Positions 1 to 12,500 of a stretch of 64,000 nucleotides of DNA are shown one piece after another. A program made the translations under genes and the position numbers. How positions within the stretch are numbered: the first letter of the stretch is position 1; each line of letters starts with the position of its first letter. Under the pieces are notes generated by a model that made no database searches, was not told the origin of the DNA, and saw only the letters and a program-made list of their open reading frames with translations. The DNA comes from Rhyacichthys aspro. Taxonomy: Eukaryota; Chordata; Actinopteri; Gobiiformes; Rhyacichthyidae. Where the stretch lies: assembly GCA_036850595.1 (NCBI GenBank), contig CM072159.1, forward strand, positions 29,373,612-29,437,611, in the 5' to 3' direction.

Positions 1-518
1 GAAAGTCTTGAGACCCTTAAAAAAATAGGTCATCACACTTAAAATTCTAGTGGACTTATGCACAGTAGAGTTGATTTTATTCAGGCATCAGTGACAACAA
101 AGATAATTCAGTAGAAGTTTACATTTAATAATCTGAAGACAAGAAATATGAGTTAAACTTGTAATATAGAAATGCGCTAGTATATGTCTCCAGCCCAAGC
201 TCTGCTCATAAATTATCTTTAATGAGGGAAGAGAATATGGAACAGCAGCACTTTGATACAAACCAGTTTAAAAGCCACGAATAAATAAAGGAGAAACCAG
301 AACAGATGCTCACCATAAAAGGGAACTGGACATCAGGTAAGAAAAGAAACAAATACATATTAAGCCACATTATTCACCTGATCATTATGTAATATTATAG
401 ATAATCTGCTTACATAAACAGATCCAAAAATGTAGACTGAAGTGTACAGTTGTTTGTGGTTAGTTGTAGCTAATATTTTCAGAATAAAGAATATAATGTG
501 TTATAAGGCATTGAGAAT

Positions 519-536
519 GTGTGTGTGTGTGCATGT
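519..536. repeat. Short (GT)n microsatellite
   Basis: An uninterrupted run of about eight GT dinucleotides, followed by an interrupted GCATGTGT stretch. It is a simple-sequence repeat with no other signal. Confidence 0.8.
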
Positions 537-1563
537 GTAGAAAATCACAAAGAACTGGAACAGAAAGTGGTTCAAGCTGAGACTGAAAGGCAGTGTGCGT
601 CAAGAGCCTGCTGCTGATCGATAGCGGGCTAATTGGAAAATAGAGGCAGGAAGTGTGATAATGTGACTGTTCACTCTGGGCTAACTCTGACTGCACTAAC
701 CACCCACCTTCACTTCGTGTCCCCCTCTGGACGGCCGGGGCGGTGTCCTTTAATCCTGAGGGCTCTCTAATGAAGCTGCAGCCAGTGGTCGACCCAAATG
801 AACATCACAGCTCCGTCCACAGATAGACGCCGGAGAACTGCCACGCGGTTACAAGAACATTGGTTCACACGTACAGCTCGAGATGGGAGCGCAGTGAGAG
901 GAGCTGCTCAGTTAGTGCTCAACATGTTAATGCCTGCAGTGCCGTCTGACATGTTCACATCACCAACATAGCACAAGGAATGCAATAATCTTAATGGGCA
1001 CAAACGTGGAAAGATGTGAAGAAAGTACAGGAGAAGTGCAAAGAGTAAATTCAGGCTTTAGTTTGCTGTTAACTTGTCACTTCTCTATAAGTCTGCATAA
1101 ACGAATGCCCCTGCTGTAATTGTACCCCGCGTCAGCTGGAGCTGGTTTAAAAGTGACCAACTCCATGTCACTTCCTGGTCACCACTTCCTGCTCCCGGTG
1201 CATGGTTCTGACTGATTCAACAACAAAAACTCTTCGTAAATTATGAAAACTCAAAGGAAAATCTCTATATTCAGCGGTCAGGGTTTTTTTCACTCTGGAT
1301 TTCTGCATTTCCTTTTCACGCAAACTATGTCTTTTTTGGATTATTACTTTTTTTTTGGCATTTGCATAAAACTGAAATGAAAGATTTAAACTTAAACTGA
1401 ACTTTCAAACAAACTTGAACCAATTAAAAGGTTTAACTGAACTGTTTAATTCAATAGTTCAAAAGGTTTATTTGATTTATTTTGACTGATTACTTTTGGG
1501 TGCAATTGCTTATCTCATTTTTTGCTTTATTTGTTCAATTTATTATTTAATACAATTTTTGAG

Positions 1564-1920
1564 ATTTGAGATTCACTAAAGGCCCACAGCACTGTTTAGC
1601 ACCGGAAAATGGCTTCACACAGTCTAATTTACAAAGTTTGCACAGTTTAATAAATGTAAATAGCATTTCTGCACTTCTTGCCACACTATTGAAAATTAGC
1701 TCGAGTAAATCCTGCTTATGACATAAAAGTGATAACAGAGATTTACTAAAGAACTGTAGCACTGTTTAGATCAGGGACATTTAATATTGAATCTATCAGG
1801 GCAGAAATAGAGAGGAGACTATTTAAATGAAGCACACAGCCTGAAGTAAGTCAATCTGCAGCTACGTCTTGCTCAGCATTTGCAAATTATCTCGAATTGC
1901 CCTCTATTTTATCTGACAAA
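1564..1920. repeat. Imperfect direct duplication, period about 172 bp
   Basis: Two diverged segments share ordered landmarks. ACTAAAG, then AGCACTGTTTAG, occurs near 1574-1600 and again near 1746-1770. AAATTA followed by CTCGA occurs near 1694-1705 and again near 1886-1895. The period is about 172 bp. This suggests an old tandem duplication or two head-to-tail copies of a short repeat. Similarity between landmarks is weak, so the outer limits are approximate. The family is not recognised. Confidence 0.35.
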
Positions 1921-3420
1921 ACTAAAAAAAACATACTCTTTATTTGATATCCTTTATTTTTGAAAAGGTGACATAGAAGTAAGAAATAGCTGTTTTAAGG
2001 GGAGTCTAACCGATCCTCCTCTTAGGTTATTTTGGCAAAATAACCTAAGAGGAGTGTTGTGAAAGTGTCATGGGAATTGGAGGAAAAAAAATCCCCATTT
2101 TGGACACAGGGGCATATCTTTGTGTCACCAGAATACGCTGCACTGCCAGACGTGAGTGACAGTGATGGCCACTGTGGGCCTGTAATCCAGCCATTTAAAC
2201 TCCTCCCAATTCCCTGACCAGGCCTCTCTATATCTGTGACAAGAGGAGATGGCAGCTCAGACACGACAATCTTTTACTCACTCATTCACTATTGCACCAA
2301 AATCACATCTCTATAAACCAGTCCTACATTAATGTCTTCCTCTTGACACTGTCTCCCGTTTTTATCTTTACACTTTTCCTTTTGACCCTTGACATCTCTA
2401 ATGTGCTAACAATCAAATTCTTTCAGTGCCTTCTTACCTTCTTTTGGTGTTTTTCAAGAACATGGTACAGAAGTGGAGCAGCCGTTTGTTAAAAGCTGAA
2501 TTCCCAAATGCTGTCACCTTTCCTTTTTCAGAACAAACTCCAGATTTCTGTTCTACTCTGGGTCATGACCGCTTTTTCAGACGATTCCTTTGGTAAAGTT
2601 TGTGTTAAAAGCAAAGCTGAAGGGTTTGGTCAGAAATGGACATGTCACAGCAAAGCCTATCATCAAGAGTCTGGACTGTCATTAAACAAAGTGCTGCCAA
2701 AGAGAAATGACACGAGAACAGGTAGTTTTCTGCCCAAAGTGAGTGTCACGGTGGATATACCTGGTTATTCCAGCATAGTCTCAGGAAAAATGTGTTTTTA
2801 TTTTAAGCATTGTGTCAAATATTGCATTATTGTTAATTTAAACAAAGTAAAACGACACTGTTTCCAGTCATTTATAACTGCATCACATAAATATTCTTAG
2901 CGAACAGACATTTAACGCTCCGTAAAACCCTGTGATAGAAGCCGTTTCAGTTCTTTTTGTTCCTGCAACTAAACACCCGACTTTAATCTTCACAAACTGA
3001 TTAGTGGAATAACAACCAGCCTAAAAATATGTAGAATATACACATTTATAAAACTCCTGATGAGTAATATACACAGAACAGAAATGGGTTGGATTTTTGG
3101 GGGGGGTTTTTTACGCTATTGAGTAATATGTCACTAAGAATTTGAGCTGTCACAAAGTCTTTTTACTGGTTTGACAGGCATCTTAACAGCTTTTAATGTA
3201 ACTCCCTACTTTTGAGATACAAACATGCATTAACCCTTATTAGCATTAACTGTGAAAGACCCATTTTATGAAACTTATATTCGGTTTATGTGCCACCTAA
3301 ATACAGTATAGTTATTACAAAGACTGTGCAGCAAGACAAATCCTGCCTTTTGTATCTTTAAAAGCAATATTTTTGGCCTGAACATGAAATTTATTTGACA
3401 AATTATGACTTTTACATCGA

Positions 3421-4490
3421 CTTGGCGTAGTGGTAAAGTGGTTAGCACTGTCACTGTCCCAGGCCGGGTGGAGGTTAGCACTGTCACTGTCCCAGGCCAG
3501 GTGGAGGTTAGCACTGTCACTGTCCCAGGGCAGGTGGAGGTTAGCACTTTCACTGTCCCAGGGCAGGTGGAGGTTAGCACTTTCACTGTCCCAGGGCAGG
3601 TGGAGGTTAGCACTTTCACTGTCCCAGGGCAGGTGGAGGTTAGCACTATCACTGTCCCAGGGCAGGTGGAGGTTAGCACTGTCAGTGTCCCAGGGCAGGT
3701 GGAGGTTAGCACTATCACTGTCCCAAGCCGGGTGGAGGTTAGCACTGTCACTGTCCCAGGCCAGGTGTAGGTTAGCACTGTCACTGTCCCAGGCCGAGTG
3801 GAGGTTAGCACTGTCACTGTCCCAGGCCGAGTGGAGGTTAGCACTGTCACTGTCCCAGGCCAGGTGGAGGTTAGCACTATTACTGTCCCAAGCCAGGTGG
3901 AGATTAGCACTATCACTGTCCCAGGCCGGGTGGAGGATAGCACTGTCACTGTCCCAGGCCGGGTGGAGGTTAGCACTGTCACTGTCCCAGGACAGGTGGA
4001 GGTTAGCACTATCACTGTCCCAGGCCGGGTGGAGGTTAGCACTATCACTGTCCCAGGGCAGGTGGAGGTTAGCACTATCACTGTCCCAGGCCGGGTGGAG
4101 GTTAGCACTGTCACTGTCCCAGGACAGGTGGAGGTTAGCACTGTCACTGTCCCAGGCCGAGTGGAGGATAGCACTATCACTGTCCCAGGACAGGTGGAGG
4201 TTAGCACTATCACTGTCCCAGTCCGGGTGGAGGTTAGCACTATCACTGTCCCAGGCCGAGTGGAGCCTTTCAGTTTCTCCCTGAGCTCGACTGAGTTTTC
4301 TCTGGGTTCTCAGTTTCCTCCACCAGCATCAAAAAACATTAACTGTAGTTTCCATTTAATAACATGACTGATGCAAGATCTGCAGAGGGTCCCTGAACGC
4401 CCCATGAGCTGCTGCCCACTGCTCCACTGATGGGTTAAATGTAGAGAATGTGCTCTATTTCCCCACAGGGATAATAAAGGGTAGCCTAAC
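3421..4490 (+). mobile_element. SINE-like retroelement carrying an internal minisatellite
   Basis: The left part reads GGCGTAGTGG then GTTAGCACTGTC, which resembles the tRNA-derived head (A-box side) of fish SINEs. The right part (4266-4490) reads TTTCTCCCTGAGCTCG, TTTTCTCTGGGTTCTC, GTTTCCTCCACCAGC and CAAAAAACATTAACTGTAG. This order matches, with decay, a very common dispersed fish repeat. It ends with GGGTTAAATG, TTTCCCCACAGGGATAATAAA, typical of such 3' ends. The region between head and body is replaced by the 33-bp tandem array. Element identity is from recall of sequence style, not a database hit, so the family name is left open. No flanking target-site duplication was identified. Confidence 0.6.
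3441..4265 (+). repeat. 33-bp minisatellite, exactly 25 units
   Basis: Units start with GTTAGCAC at 3441 and recur every 33 bp through 4265; 825 bp gives exactly 25 units with no indel in any unit. Each contains ACTGTCCCAG and ends near GGTGGAG. Units differ by substitutions at a few sites: the base after CACT (G, T or A), the triplet after CCAGG (CCG, CCA, GCA or ACA), and occasional GAG for GGG. Units 3 to 8 (from 3507) share the GGGCAGGTGG form and units 4 to 6 are identical, a sign of local homogenisation. That form resembles the core motif of classic GC-rich vertebrate minisatellites. Because 33 is a multiple of 3, several frames stay open on both strands; these are not genes. Confidence 0.95.
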
Positions 4491-6250
4491 ATACATTTAT
4501 TTATAGATGGCCTTGTGTTCATCCTTGTTAATGCCATTACCATAAACATAACAATATAAACCATCAAAAAGTGCATTTTAGATCAGTTTGCTCATCATTA
4601 TTTGTCAAAACTTTACACTTTGTTTGATTTTTTGAGCATGGGTTTGAAAAATCCTAAAAGCACTGATAAAGTTGATAACATGTTGTTTACTCTGGCAGCC
4701 GTCATATAAAAGCCTTCACCAAAGCCTCATCTTGTAATCTGTGCCTCCACGTTTCAATTTCCAAGTTAAGAAAGTCCTTGACGGTTTTCCATCAGTGTGA
4801 ACTAAATTAAACTATGCGTTACTCTTTTCCGTTTAGCTTTTTTAATCACAGTGGAGCCCTTATCACGCAGCCTGCACCTTATAAGTGCTCTCCCCTTTTC
4901 TTCTTTGACTATCTCAGCTTCAACAACACCATTTATTTTGAGGCCAAGACAAGCCAATCTTGTTTTGTGTGTGCGCTGCCCGGCTTACCTGTATCTCCAG
5001 CTTCATTGAGCTCTTGATGAAACCCATACTGGCCCTCGCGTTGATAAGGTAAGCCCGCCAACGAGATATATCCATCATTCACCTACTTAACTCACTCGCA
5101 GGCCGACCAAAGTGCAGACGCTTACCTGAGAGAGTGGATATGTGGCAGCCGCTTATTCTCTAACAAGATGGGGATTAGAATTGTGAGTGAAATCGCACAG
5201 TCTGCTGCTACCTAAGTAATCAAAAGGCCTCAAATAAAAAGTATTTATTTAGCGCCACTAATTCACATTGGTGGCTTCAGAGTCTCATTCTATTAACCCC
5301 CAATGCTCCCCTTCCACGCACGTAAACAAATGCATAAAACCTCATAAATTGTGTTGTGGGACTGCTGCCAAACTGAGCCTGGGTTCAGCTGGGTACTTAA
5401 TCATCTCCTATAGCATGTAATTTGTGTAAACAGTGTTTGTTTGTGCACCAGGAGAGCGTGGGACCCCCCTAGGCGGTAGTTAACTGTGATGTGGTATCTG
5501 GGAATACTAGTTCATGTGGAAGAGGGCTAAAGGTCGTGAGGTGTTCATAATTGAGTCCCTGTGCCAAGTCGAACAGAAGCGCGGAAAATAACTCGGCAGC
5601 ATGGAATCAGTTGTCATGACAGTGCTCCTGGGGGGCGGAGAGGTGCGGACCGTGAATATGAACAGAAAGAGTAATTACGCTCTGGAGAAGTGAGCTGACG
5701 TTCGTGTGGGCAGGTGCGCCTTTAATTTGTGTGCGACTGAATTAAAGTCTACAAACTGTGTCAAGCAGCAGCCTCTGACCATATCTTCATCTTTACATTA
5801 GTCCGTGAAACCCAGCGAGACCTTTGAATGATGTCATTTCTCCCGCATCTCCGTGCGTGGTTTCTACAGTGGCTGTGTACACAAGGTCATTTAGTTTCTG
5901 ATCAATAGCTTGTATCGAGCCTGCACTCCCCCACCATCCCCTGTTTCTGAAATGGCCGTTAAATCGATGGGAACAAATGAAATTAAGCTCCTGGGCGGCT
6001 CGGAGGAGCAAATGATCTTCCTGTGATTAATAACACACTGTAAATGCGTCTGCGCCGGGTGTATCACATCACAGAGTGTTTCCTTGTCTCGGTTTGTTTC
6101 CTCGGGGCAAGAATAGGAGAGTAAAGACGTGATAATGGTGTTTGTCAGAGCAAGCAACATTTGGTGCGACATCAAAGCGAGAACAAATGGCATTGTTTGG
6201 ACAGATGTAAGTATTTTACATCAAATAAAAGTTTACATTGTGCCACAAAT
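4491..6250. other. Noncoding DNA with complex, GC-richer blocks
   Basis: No gene is supported. From about 4990 to 5440 and 5790 to 6190 the sequence is high in complexity, contains CpG sites and lacks simple repeats, unlike the AT-rich DNA on either side. The block at 5930-6050 has ATCGATGGGAACAAATGA, AATTAAGCTCC and TGTGATTAATAAC. Such composition is typical of conserved noncoding elements near developmental genes in fish, but conservation cannot be tested from one sequence. Short open frames at 5793-6193 on the minus strand overlap each other and have no recognisable domain. Confidence 0.35.
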
Positions 6251-6254
6251 CTTG

Positions 6255-6350
6255 GATTAGACAAGATTTATCTTTATTGTCATTACACATGTAACACATA
6301 CAAGGAAATAAAATGCAGTTTAGAATCTAACTGAAGCGCAATGAGCAGGA
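6255..6350 (-). mobile_element. Retroelement 3'-end fragment
   Basis: Read on the minus strand, this stretch ends with a run like GTGTAATGACAATAAAGATA, a tail carrying an AATAAA-type signal shared by many fish LINE or SINE 3' ends. The upstream part (minus strand) contains TCTAAACTGCATTTTATTTC, which also looks like a familiar dispersed fish repeat. Only about 100 bp can be recognised, with no coding part, so the family is uncertain. Confidence 0.4.
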
Positions 6351-9205
6351 AGCGGAGGAAAGCTACATATATTCAATACCACGCACAAATGTGTTATAAC
6401 ACTGCAATATTCAGCGTTAAGAGTAAATATTGAATGTGTTATTGAAAGTGCTCTTCATTAGTTGCCTTTATTAGATGTGCAACAGAAAAACTAATTGTGA
6501 ATAAAGGTGATACTGAAAACCAGCTGCTGTTCCAGACTTGAGTTAACAGCTTGGATCATTCAGGCCTAATCTTCAGCTCTTCTCTAAAGAGTTGCACTCG
6601 TTACTGTTTCTGTTGCATTTTATTCAGTGTCATGTCAAGTTCAATGATGAATGCTCACTTTTAGTTGATGAACAGTACTACACTACTACCCCTTCTTTAA
6701 GCCATGTTTTTTGAAGTAGTACTGCACAGACTGGGTCGGTACAGATAACCCCTGGAGGTATTGCATTTGTACTGTGCAATGTCTGCTGTAAAAACAGTAG
6801 CTCATTTATGTCATACAAGTTGTGCTTCTATATGAGAAATGACCTGTCTTTTTTTTTTTACTTGCTATTTTTTTTTTCAATATAGGCTTGTTGCCAGTAA
6901 CTAGAATAAAGAGTATATTCTCACTTGTTGACGTTGGACTGTATTACTGCAATTAACACGCTGTACTCCATCAGATTTCTGACTCCCTGATTAACGCAAT
7001 GTAGAACAATACATACTCTAAAACTGGAAACAACTCTTTGTAATAAATGATAGCTTTGTATTAAAAAAAAATAGTTTTAGTAACGTACGGCAAAGCTGAA
7101 CCTGCTTTTGTGACCCAATCCCAGTGGAAACATGCCTTTAGACGTTCCTTTTATGTGTTTCTCAATCAGCCCGAAGCATCTTGGCCAAATATGAAGTAGA
7201 AGCTCTAAGTTGATTTATATTAGGCCTTTTACTGAGCCACAATTGCTGTAACTTTATTAAAAGACAGACAATTCTGACCCACTCCAGCACCACCAACCAA
7301 TAATATTGACTTACTTCATATTCATAAAATGCAGCATTAAACCTAAAATTGTTGACAAAGTTGTTCCACGCTGCATTTTTATTATTTACTCAAAGTTCAT
7401 TGATTTCTTTGCAGCTTTCTCAGCCTTGTCTAAATAATCCTGGTAGTGTATCATTTATTGCTCTCTGCTGTTATTCCCATTGCTGGCACCTGCTGAGTTA
7501 CTTCTAAAACTGCAACACAGCACTGCTTTAACCTTGCAATAATCTTACTTGGCACATAACTTTGTTGCTGTTAGACTTGTGAGACTTTTTTAAAAATTAC
7601 CTCAAGTATTTTTTCACAACAGTCCAGAACCCGCTGTGCCCTTTTCCTGCCAACGACGAAAACACTCCAAGCCAAGCTGCATCGGGCAAAAATACTCAAG
7701 TTGCTGTATTTTGTAATGTGTTTTAGCAAATTTCTGAAAGAGTTTGGATGTAGCACCAGCCAACACTTTTATTTTAAAGATGAGGCATTGATTAAGTTGT
7801 TGAAGAAGTCTCTCTTGATTAATTAAGTAAAGACAGGTTCAAACACATAGACATGAATATACTTGCCACATATATGGGATCTGCCAATAAAATGAGTTAA
7901 TTCCCATCCACTGCTCTTTGACATGCTGCCACTATAAGTTCAGGAAACTTTAAAACCCTATAATTCTGTCAGATCCAGATTCACTTCTTTCTCTTTTAAA
8001 GTCACAATCAATATTACAATTCAGACTAGCTTTTCCGTGCATTTGCCTAAGGCTTATTTGTGCTTCATGTCAATAAAGTAAGTGGGTAGCTTTGATCCCA
8101 TCAAATCCAGCAAGCAGAGTGTCCACATATTAAACTTTTGAAGCACTGTTGTAAAGGACGGGGTCAGTTAAAGGAAAGCTCTTTATAAAAGCAGGAATTT
8201 ACCGGATGCAGGTTTTACCTTTATGCATTCGACTGCAGTCTAGTTTGATTATATACGAGTAAGAGTAGATATTTTGCCCAGCCAATGAGAAAAATCTTAA
8301 AGCCTTACAAACAAAAAAATCAATAAATAAAAAATCAATCAGTATTTATTTTTAGAACTGTTTTTGAAGCAATACATGATAAATTGCCAGGGTTATAAAG
8401 AACATGCAAAAATATAGTTCTTAAATTCTTTTCTAATTGCAAAATAAAGGAAAAGCGAATACACATATTCACTTTGATCCGAGTAACGTTAAGTGGAGCA
8501 GTCATAAGTTCCTTTTTATCCTCGCTTTAGTGATATTAGCGGGCGTTTAACTTATTAATATCCTGTGAGTCCCATTTATGCTCTAGAAGTGACTGAGTAA
8601 AAGGGCTGTGCCTATGTCTCTGTTACTTCCTCCTGGTTCGGGATGAAGCCAGGACAGCTTCATCTCTGAGTTGTTAATGAGACGTGGAGTAAGACGTGAT
8701 GTCCTACAACAAACACTGAACGTTAAACAGAAGCCAGAGCACCAGAGGGTCACATGATTACACCTCCTCGTACTTCTGTTGACTTGATTTTTCTTGCACA
8801 TACAGGACCCAACTCCTTCGCTGCAACATTTATCGGCTCTACTCTTTTATTTATAAGAGCCACTCTAACTTTGATCTGGAAGTGTGTTTGATATAAAAAG
8901 AAAAGTGTGCTATGACTAAACCACTTCAGGTGAAAAAACAAAACAATCAAACAGTGAAAAACACAAAAATAATGCTGATTTATAAAACTACCAACATGCA
9001 AACAATTTAATTTCTTCTAAAGCAGTAAATCTTAACCTTTGTTTTAGCGACCATGAGTCACACTGTGCAACATGTACATTCAGGCTACACCTTAGGACTA
9101 TGTCATGTGCTACTCCTGTACAGACCTCTGTTTAACACCACACTGAAGACCCAGAATTATAAATAAACTGCCAAACTGAGATTTGACAGACAACATTAGA
9201 ATATA
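6351..9205. other. AT-rich noncoding DNA
   Basis: No gene, RNA gene or classified repeat could be supported. T- and A-runs occur near 6848-6878 and 7063. Open frames here are at most about 80 codons and lack domains. Nothing else stands out. Confidence 0.6.
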
Positions 9206-9520
9206 CAGTGGTGGAAAAAAGTTTTCGGACAACCTTAAAATTTGACACAATCTCAAAATTCATCATGAAATATTTGTGGAAAAATCAAAAAGGTGCATTA
9301 GACACAAACAAATACTAATGATATTCTTTTTGTTTATTGTTTACAAGAAAAACTAGCAAAACTAAATTCTTGACAGTTTCAACACGTCTGTTTCAACAGC
9401 AGAGAATGTGTTTCAAAACTGAAATTAAACTAAAAAATATACACTTGAAGACTTAAGAGTGATTATTAATTTAATATGTCACAAATGCATGGGGTGTCTG
9501 AAAACTTTTCCACCGCTTTT
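9206..9520. mobile_element. Tc1/mariner-like nonautonomous DNA element (MITE)
   Basis: The left end reads CAGTGGTGGAAAAAAGTTTT then CGGACA, directly after a TA dinucleotide. The right end, read on the opposite strand, is GCGGTGGAAAAGTTTTCAGA then CACC. These form a terminal inverted repeat of about 24 bp with a few mismatches. The interior of roughly 265 bp is AT-rich and has no transposase frame. CAGTGGTGGAAAAA ends and insertion at TA fit Tc1-like elements of fish. The right-hand TA is degraded, so the right border is approximate. Family placement rests on terminal sequence only. Confidence 0.6.
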
Positions 9521-12500
9521 TGTTCTTGGCTGTAAAACCTACATTAAAAGTATAATGCAATTCTGTTCTAATCGACACAGGCGTTATTACATATTGTGTT
9601 AGGGAGCACACACACATACAACTTATGGACTATTCTAAATACATGAAGGGTATAACTTTTTAGCCTCAGATAATGACGAACAACACAGCAGCCAATATAC
9701 TTGAGCAGTCCAACAACAGAATATGGACAAAACGTACCATTTTGTTATGAAAGTGTATCTTTTTTCATGTTTTTTTCCACTTTTTTCCACATTTGAAAGG
9801 TTTTATCGAATGCAACAAAATGAGGAGGACTCTCAGTGTATGGTGTGTGCTGTGGCAGAGCCTGAAGAGAGGAATGGTTTTCTCCTTTGCTCCACGCCTA
9901 AGCCCATTTATTAAGGTGTGTTTATCATTCATACTGACCCGGGTTAAGTGTCCTGAGAGTTATATTTAAAGCTTTGGGTCCCAGTTGGCAATTAAGTACA
10001 ATTCATTACAGCAGACACACAGCCCTACAGGGGAAAAGGCAAGCACCGTGGCAATACACTGTAGCTGTGGAAGAAAACACATGAGGAAAGGGGATTGATA
10101 TCCAAACAAAAGCTGTAAAAAAGGCAAATGAAAATGCCTTTTAAATAGTACAACAGTAGAAAGAGTTGGATCAAAATGGGCTTGTATTGAGCTGAAGGTT
10201 GACTTGGCTGCAGCTCCACCTGATGCTGTGGACCGTCAGCGCTGGCACCCTCTAACACAGAGAATTTCATGCCTTTCATTTGTTGCATTTTGATGTTGGG
10301 AGTGTAAGATGTAGTGGTGCTTTCTTACCCTGCAGAGCACTGGCCCAACACTGACTCTCTTTTGAAGACTGGACCCCCAACCGCTGAGGGTGGACTGCTC
10401 AAAAAACACTTTTTTATTTACTGCAACAAACTAAAGCACTTGAACTAACTCGATTACACATTTAGACTCTCCAGTAACCAACCTGCACATCTAGTTGTGG
10501 ACTTAGACTGTCAATACGGAATTGATTGAGTTGCTTTCAACGTCATCTTCAAGGTTTACTGGTGTTTAAGGGAGCATTCTTTTATGTTGTGCTTGAAAGT
10601 CTTAGACACAAGATGAGTAACGACCAGTAAACTGCAGTGTCAACTCCATAAATTCTTCTTTTTTTGATCTGGTGAAACGTATTGGAAAGCTTTAGACAAG
10701 AAAGTCATTTGTGATTATCTTGTGATGTGAACAGACCCAATGTAGAGTGTTCATGTTAAACTTCCAGGAGTGTTTAATGAAGAATGTTGGTTTTGGTGTT
10801 TGGCTGCTAAAGTTTAAATCATGTTGTGTGCAGTCGTCCCGTAACCAGAGACTGTAGCACTGGTGTTTGATGAATGCATTAGTCTGATTGTGGAGGTTTG
10901 TTTGGCTTCGGTAGAAAAAAAAAGCTCTATTTAAATGCATGCCGTGCCATTTATTGTGCTACACCACTTGTGATACACAATTACAGGGCCACAATGCTAC
11001 AGTACAGGAACTTTTTAACTCATTGCCTTAAATTATGGGCATTACACGTAAGTAAGAGTGATAATAGTGTCAGGAGTGTGTCTGGTAAACTACAGATTTT
11101 AGTAATGAAAAAGAAGCTTTGAAAGTAAGTCTTTTTGAAACCAGTCCTTACATGAACTTGTCTGTGTTCATGTCTTCTTTTGAAAAAGGAGATTCACTGT
11201 GATGTTTTAAAGACATTTTTCACACATTCTACACTGATTTATTAAAACATGTGCAGCGGCCCAGAAGCACACTTCCTGTCCTCTTCGTGTTCAGTGGAAA
11301 CACAATTATTCTGCCTGTGTGCTGTTTACATGGCAACAGAAATCATGTCCCTTCACAGCTAGAGCTATATTTCTTTAGTTGAAGGTTTTAGGGACATTTC
11401 TGTGGATCCTGTTTGGTGATAAAGTTGCCTGTTAATTTTCTATAAGCATCAACCTATCAATGGTTTGGAAAATGAACCGTCCAAAGACAAACTGCACTCA
11501 CGTACTCGTCCCAATCCACTTCCATATTCACCCAAATGTGAATGCTGCCGAGGTTATGAGAATCTATTTATTTTCCTCAAAATGAAATCGATAAACATTG
11601 AACTCCTTTTGGAAACTGAATTGCACTGTATTCAGACGTGCCTTATTGTACCCAGACCTCCCACAAGTAAACAAAAGATTAAAATGAAGAAAAATCTTAA
11701 TTCAATACGAGCTTTGTTCCTCTATTCATTTTTACAAATGTTTTCAGAACTATGTGAACGCGTCATTGATCCCATTGTAAACAGACGGCATTGAAGAAGT
11801 CTCCTGTGTCATTTGTCTCATTTTAAAGAGTAAACTTGTAAAACTTCTTAATTTCAGACTCTTCAAAGGCCTTTTGGGGTGAATATAAAAACAAACTGTG
11901 CTGATAACTGTACATGAGACAATACAAACCAAACCTCGCAGTTCATAAACGCAGCTCTCTTCATAAATGTTTCTGTGAAGCTCCAGCCTTACATCCTCCC
12001 GTCTGTCTTTGCCTTACCTCTGTTTGTGATAATTATTCATTCATTCAGCTCTCTCATTGCACGCATATGGGCTAAGAGGTGCTGTAATCATTTTTATGAT
12101 GGAAGGCATTTTTCTCTATAATCCCACAGAGTGTATGCCGGCTCTCACTTCGGCTCTTTTCAAACGGCAACAGAGGAGGCTGTGTCTCTGGAGGCTTAGC
12201 ATTCTTAATCTGAAGAGCTTTTTGCATTTTCTACTGTCACCTTTTAACAAAATGGCTCACAAAGCTGACAGGGTTTGAGCAGCTTTTTCATTTATGGGTT
12301 AATGCCATAGATGCAGATACAAGGGGGTTGTAATAAGTTTTTTTTTTTTTTCCTCTGTGTTATTTGAGAAGTCAGACGTTTCCAAATATTACTACTTTTC
12401 TGCTTGTTAAGTGTTAAATTGTGGTTGTTCTCCTAAAAGTAAATGACAGCTTTTATCCTATCACTATTTAACTTACTAATCACCACAAATGTTTTCCCAG

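Larger units (their letters stand above)
1..3420. other. Single-copy noncoding DNA
   Basis: No gene is supported. Open frames are short, lack recognisable domains and are not organised with splice signals. The 700-960 part is richer in GC and CpG than its surroundings and is the only complex block that stands out. The rest is AT-rich, with homopolymer runs such as the T-run near 1348. A 3' splice-like pyrimidine tract ends in AG near 2530, but no convincing exon follows it. The stretch appears only once in the window. Confidence 0.6.

Noticed and set aside
2508..2900. 130-codon frame beginning near an acceptor-like tract
   Set aside because: The possible donor (TTGGTAAAG) is weak, the frame has no domain and continues far past it into AT-rich DNA.
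3430..4284. 284-codon plus-strand frame and 323-codon minus-strand frame as repeat-protein genes
   Set aside because: Both derive from the same 33-bp array, whose period keeps frames open on both strands. There is no start context, splice structure or non-repetitive domain.
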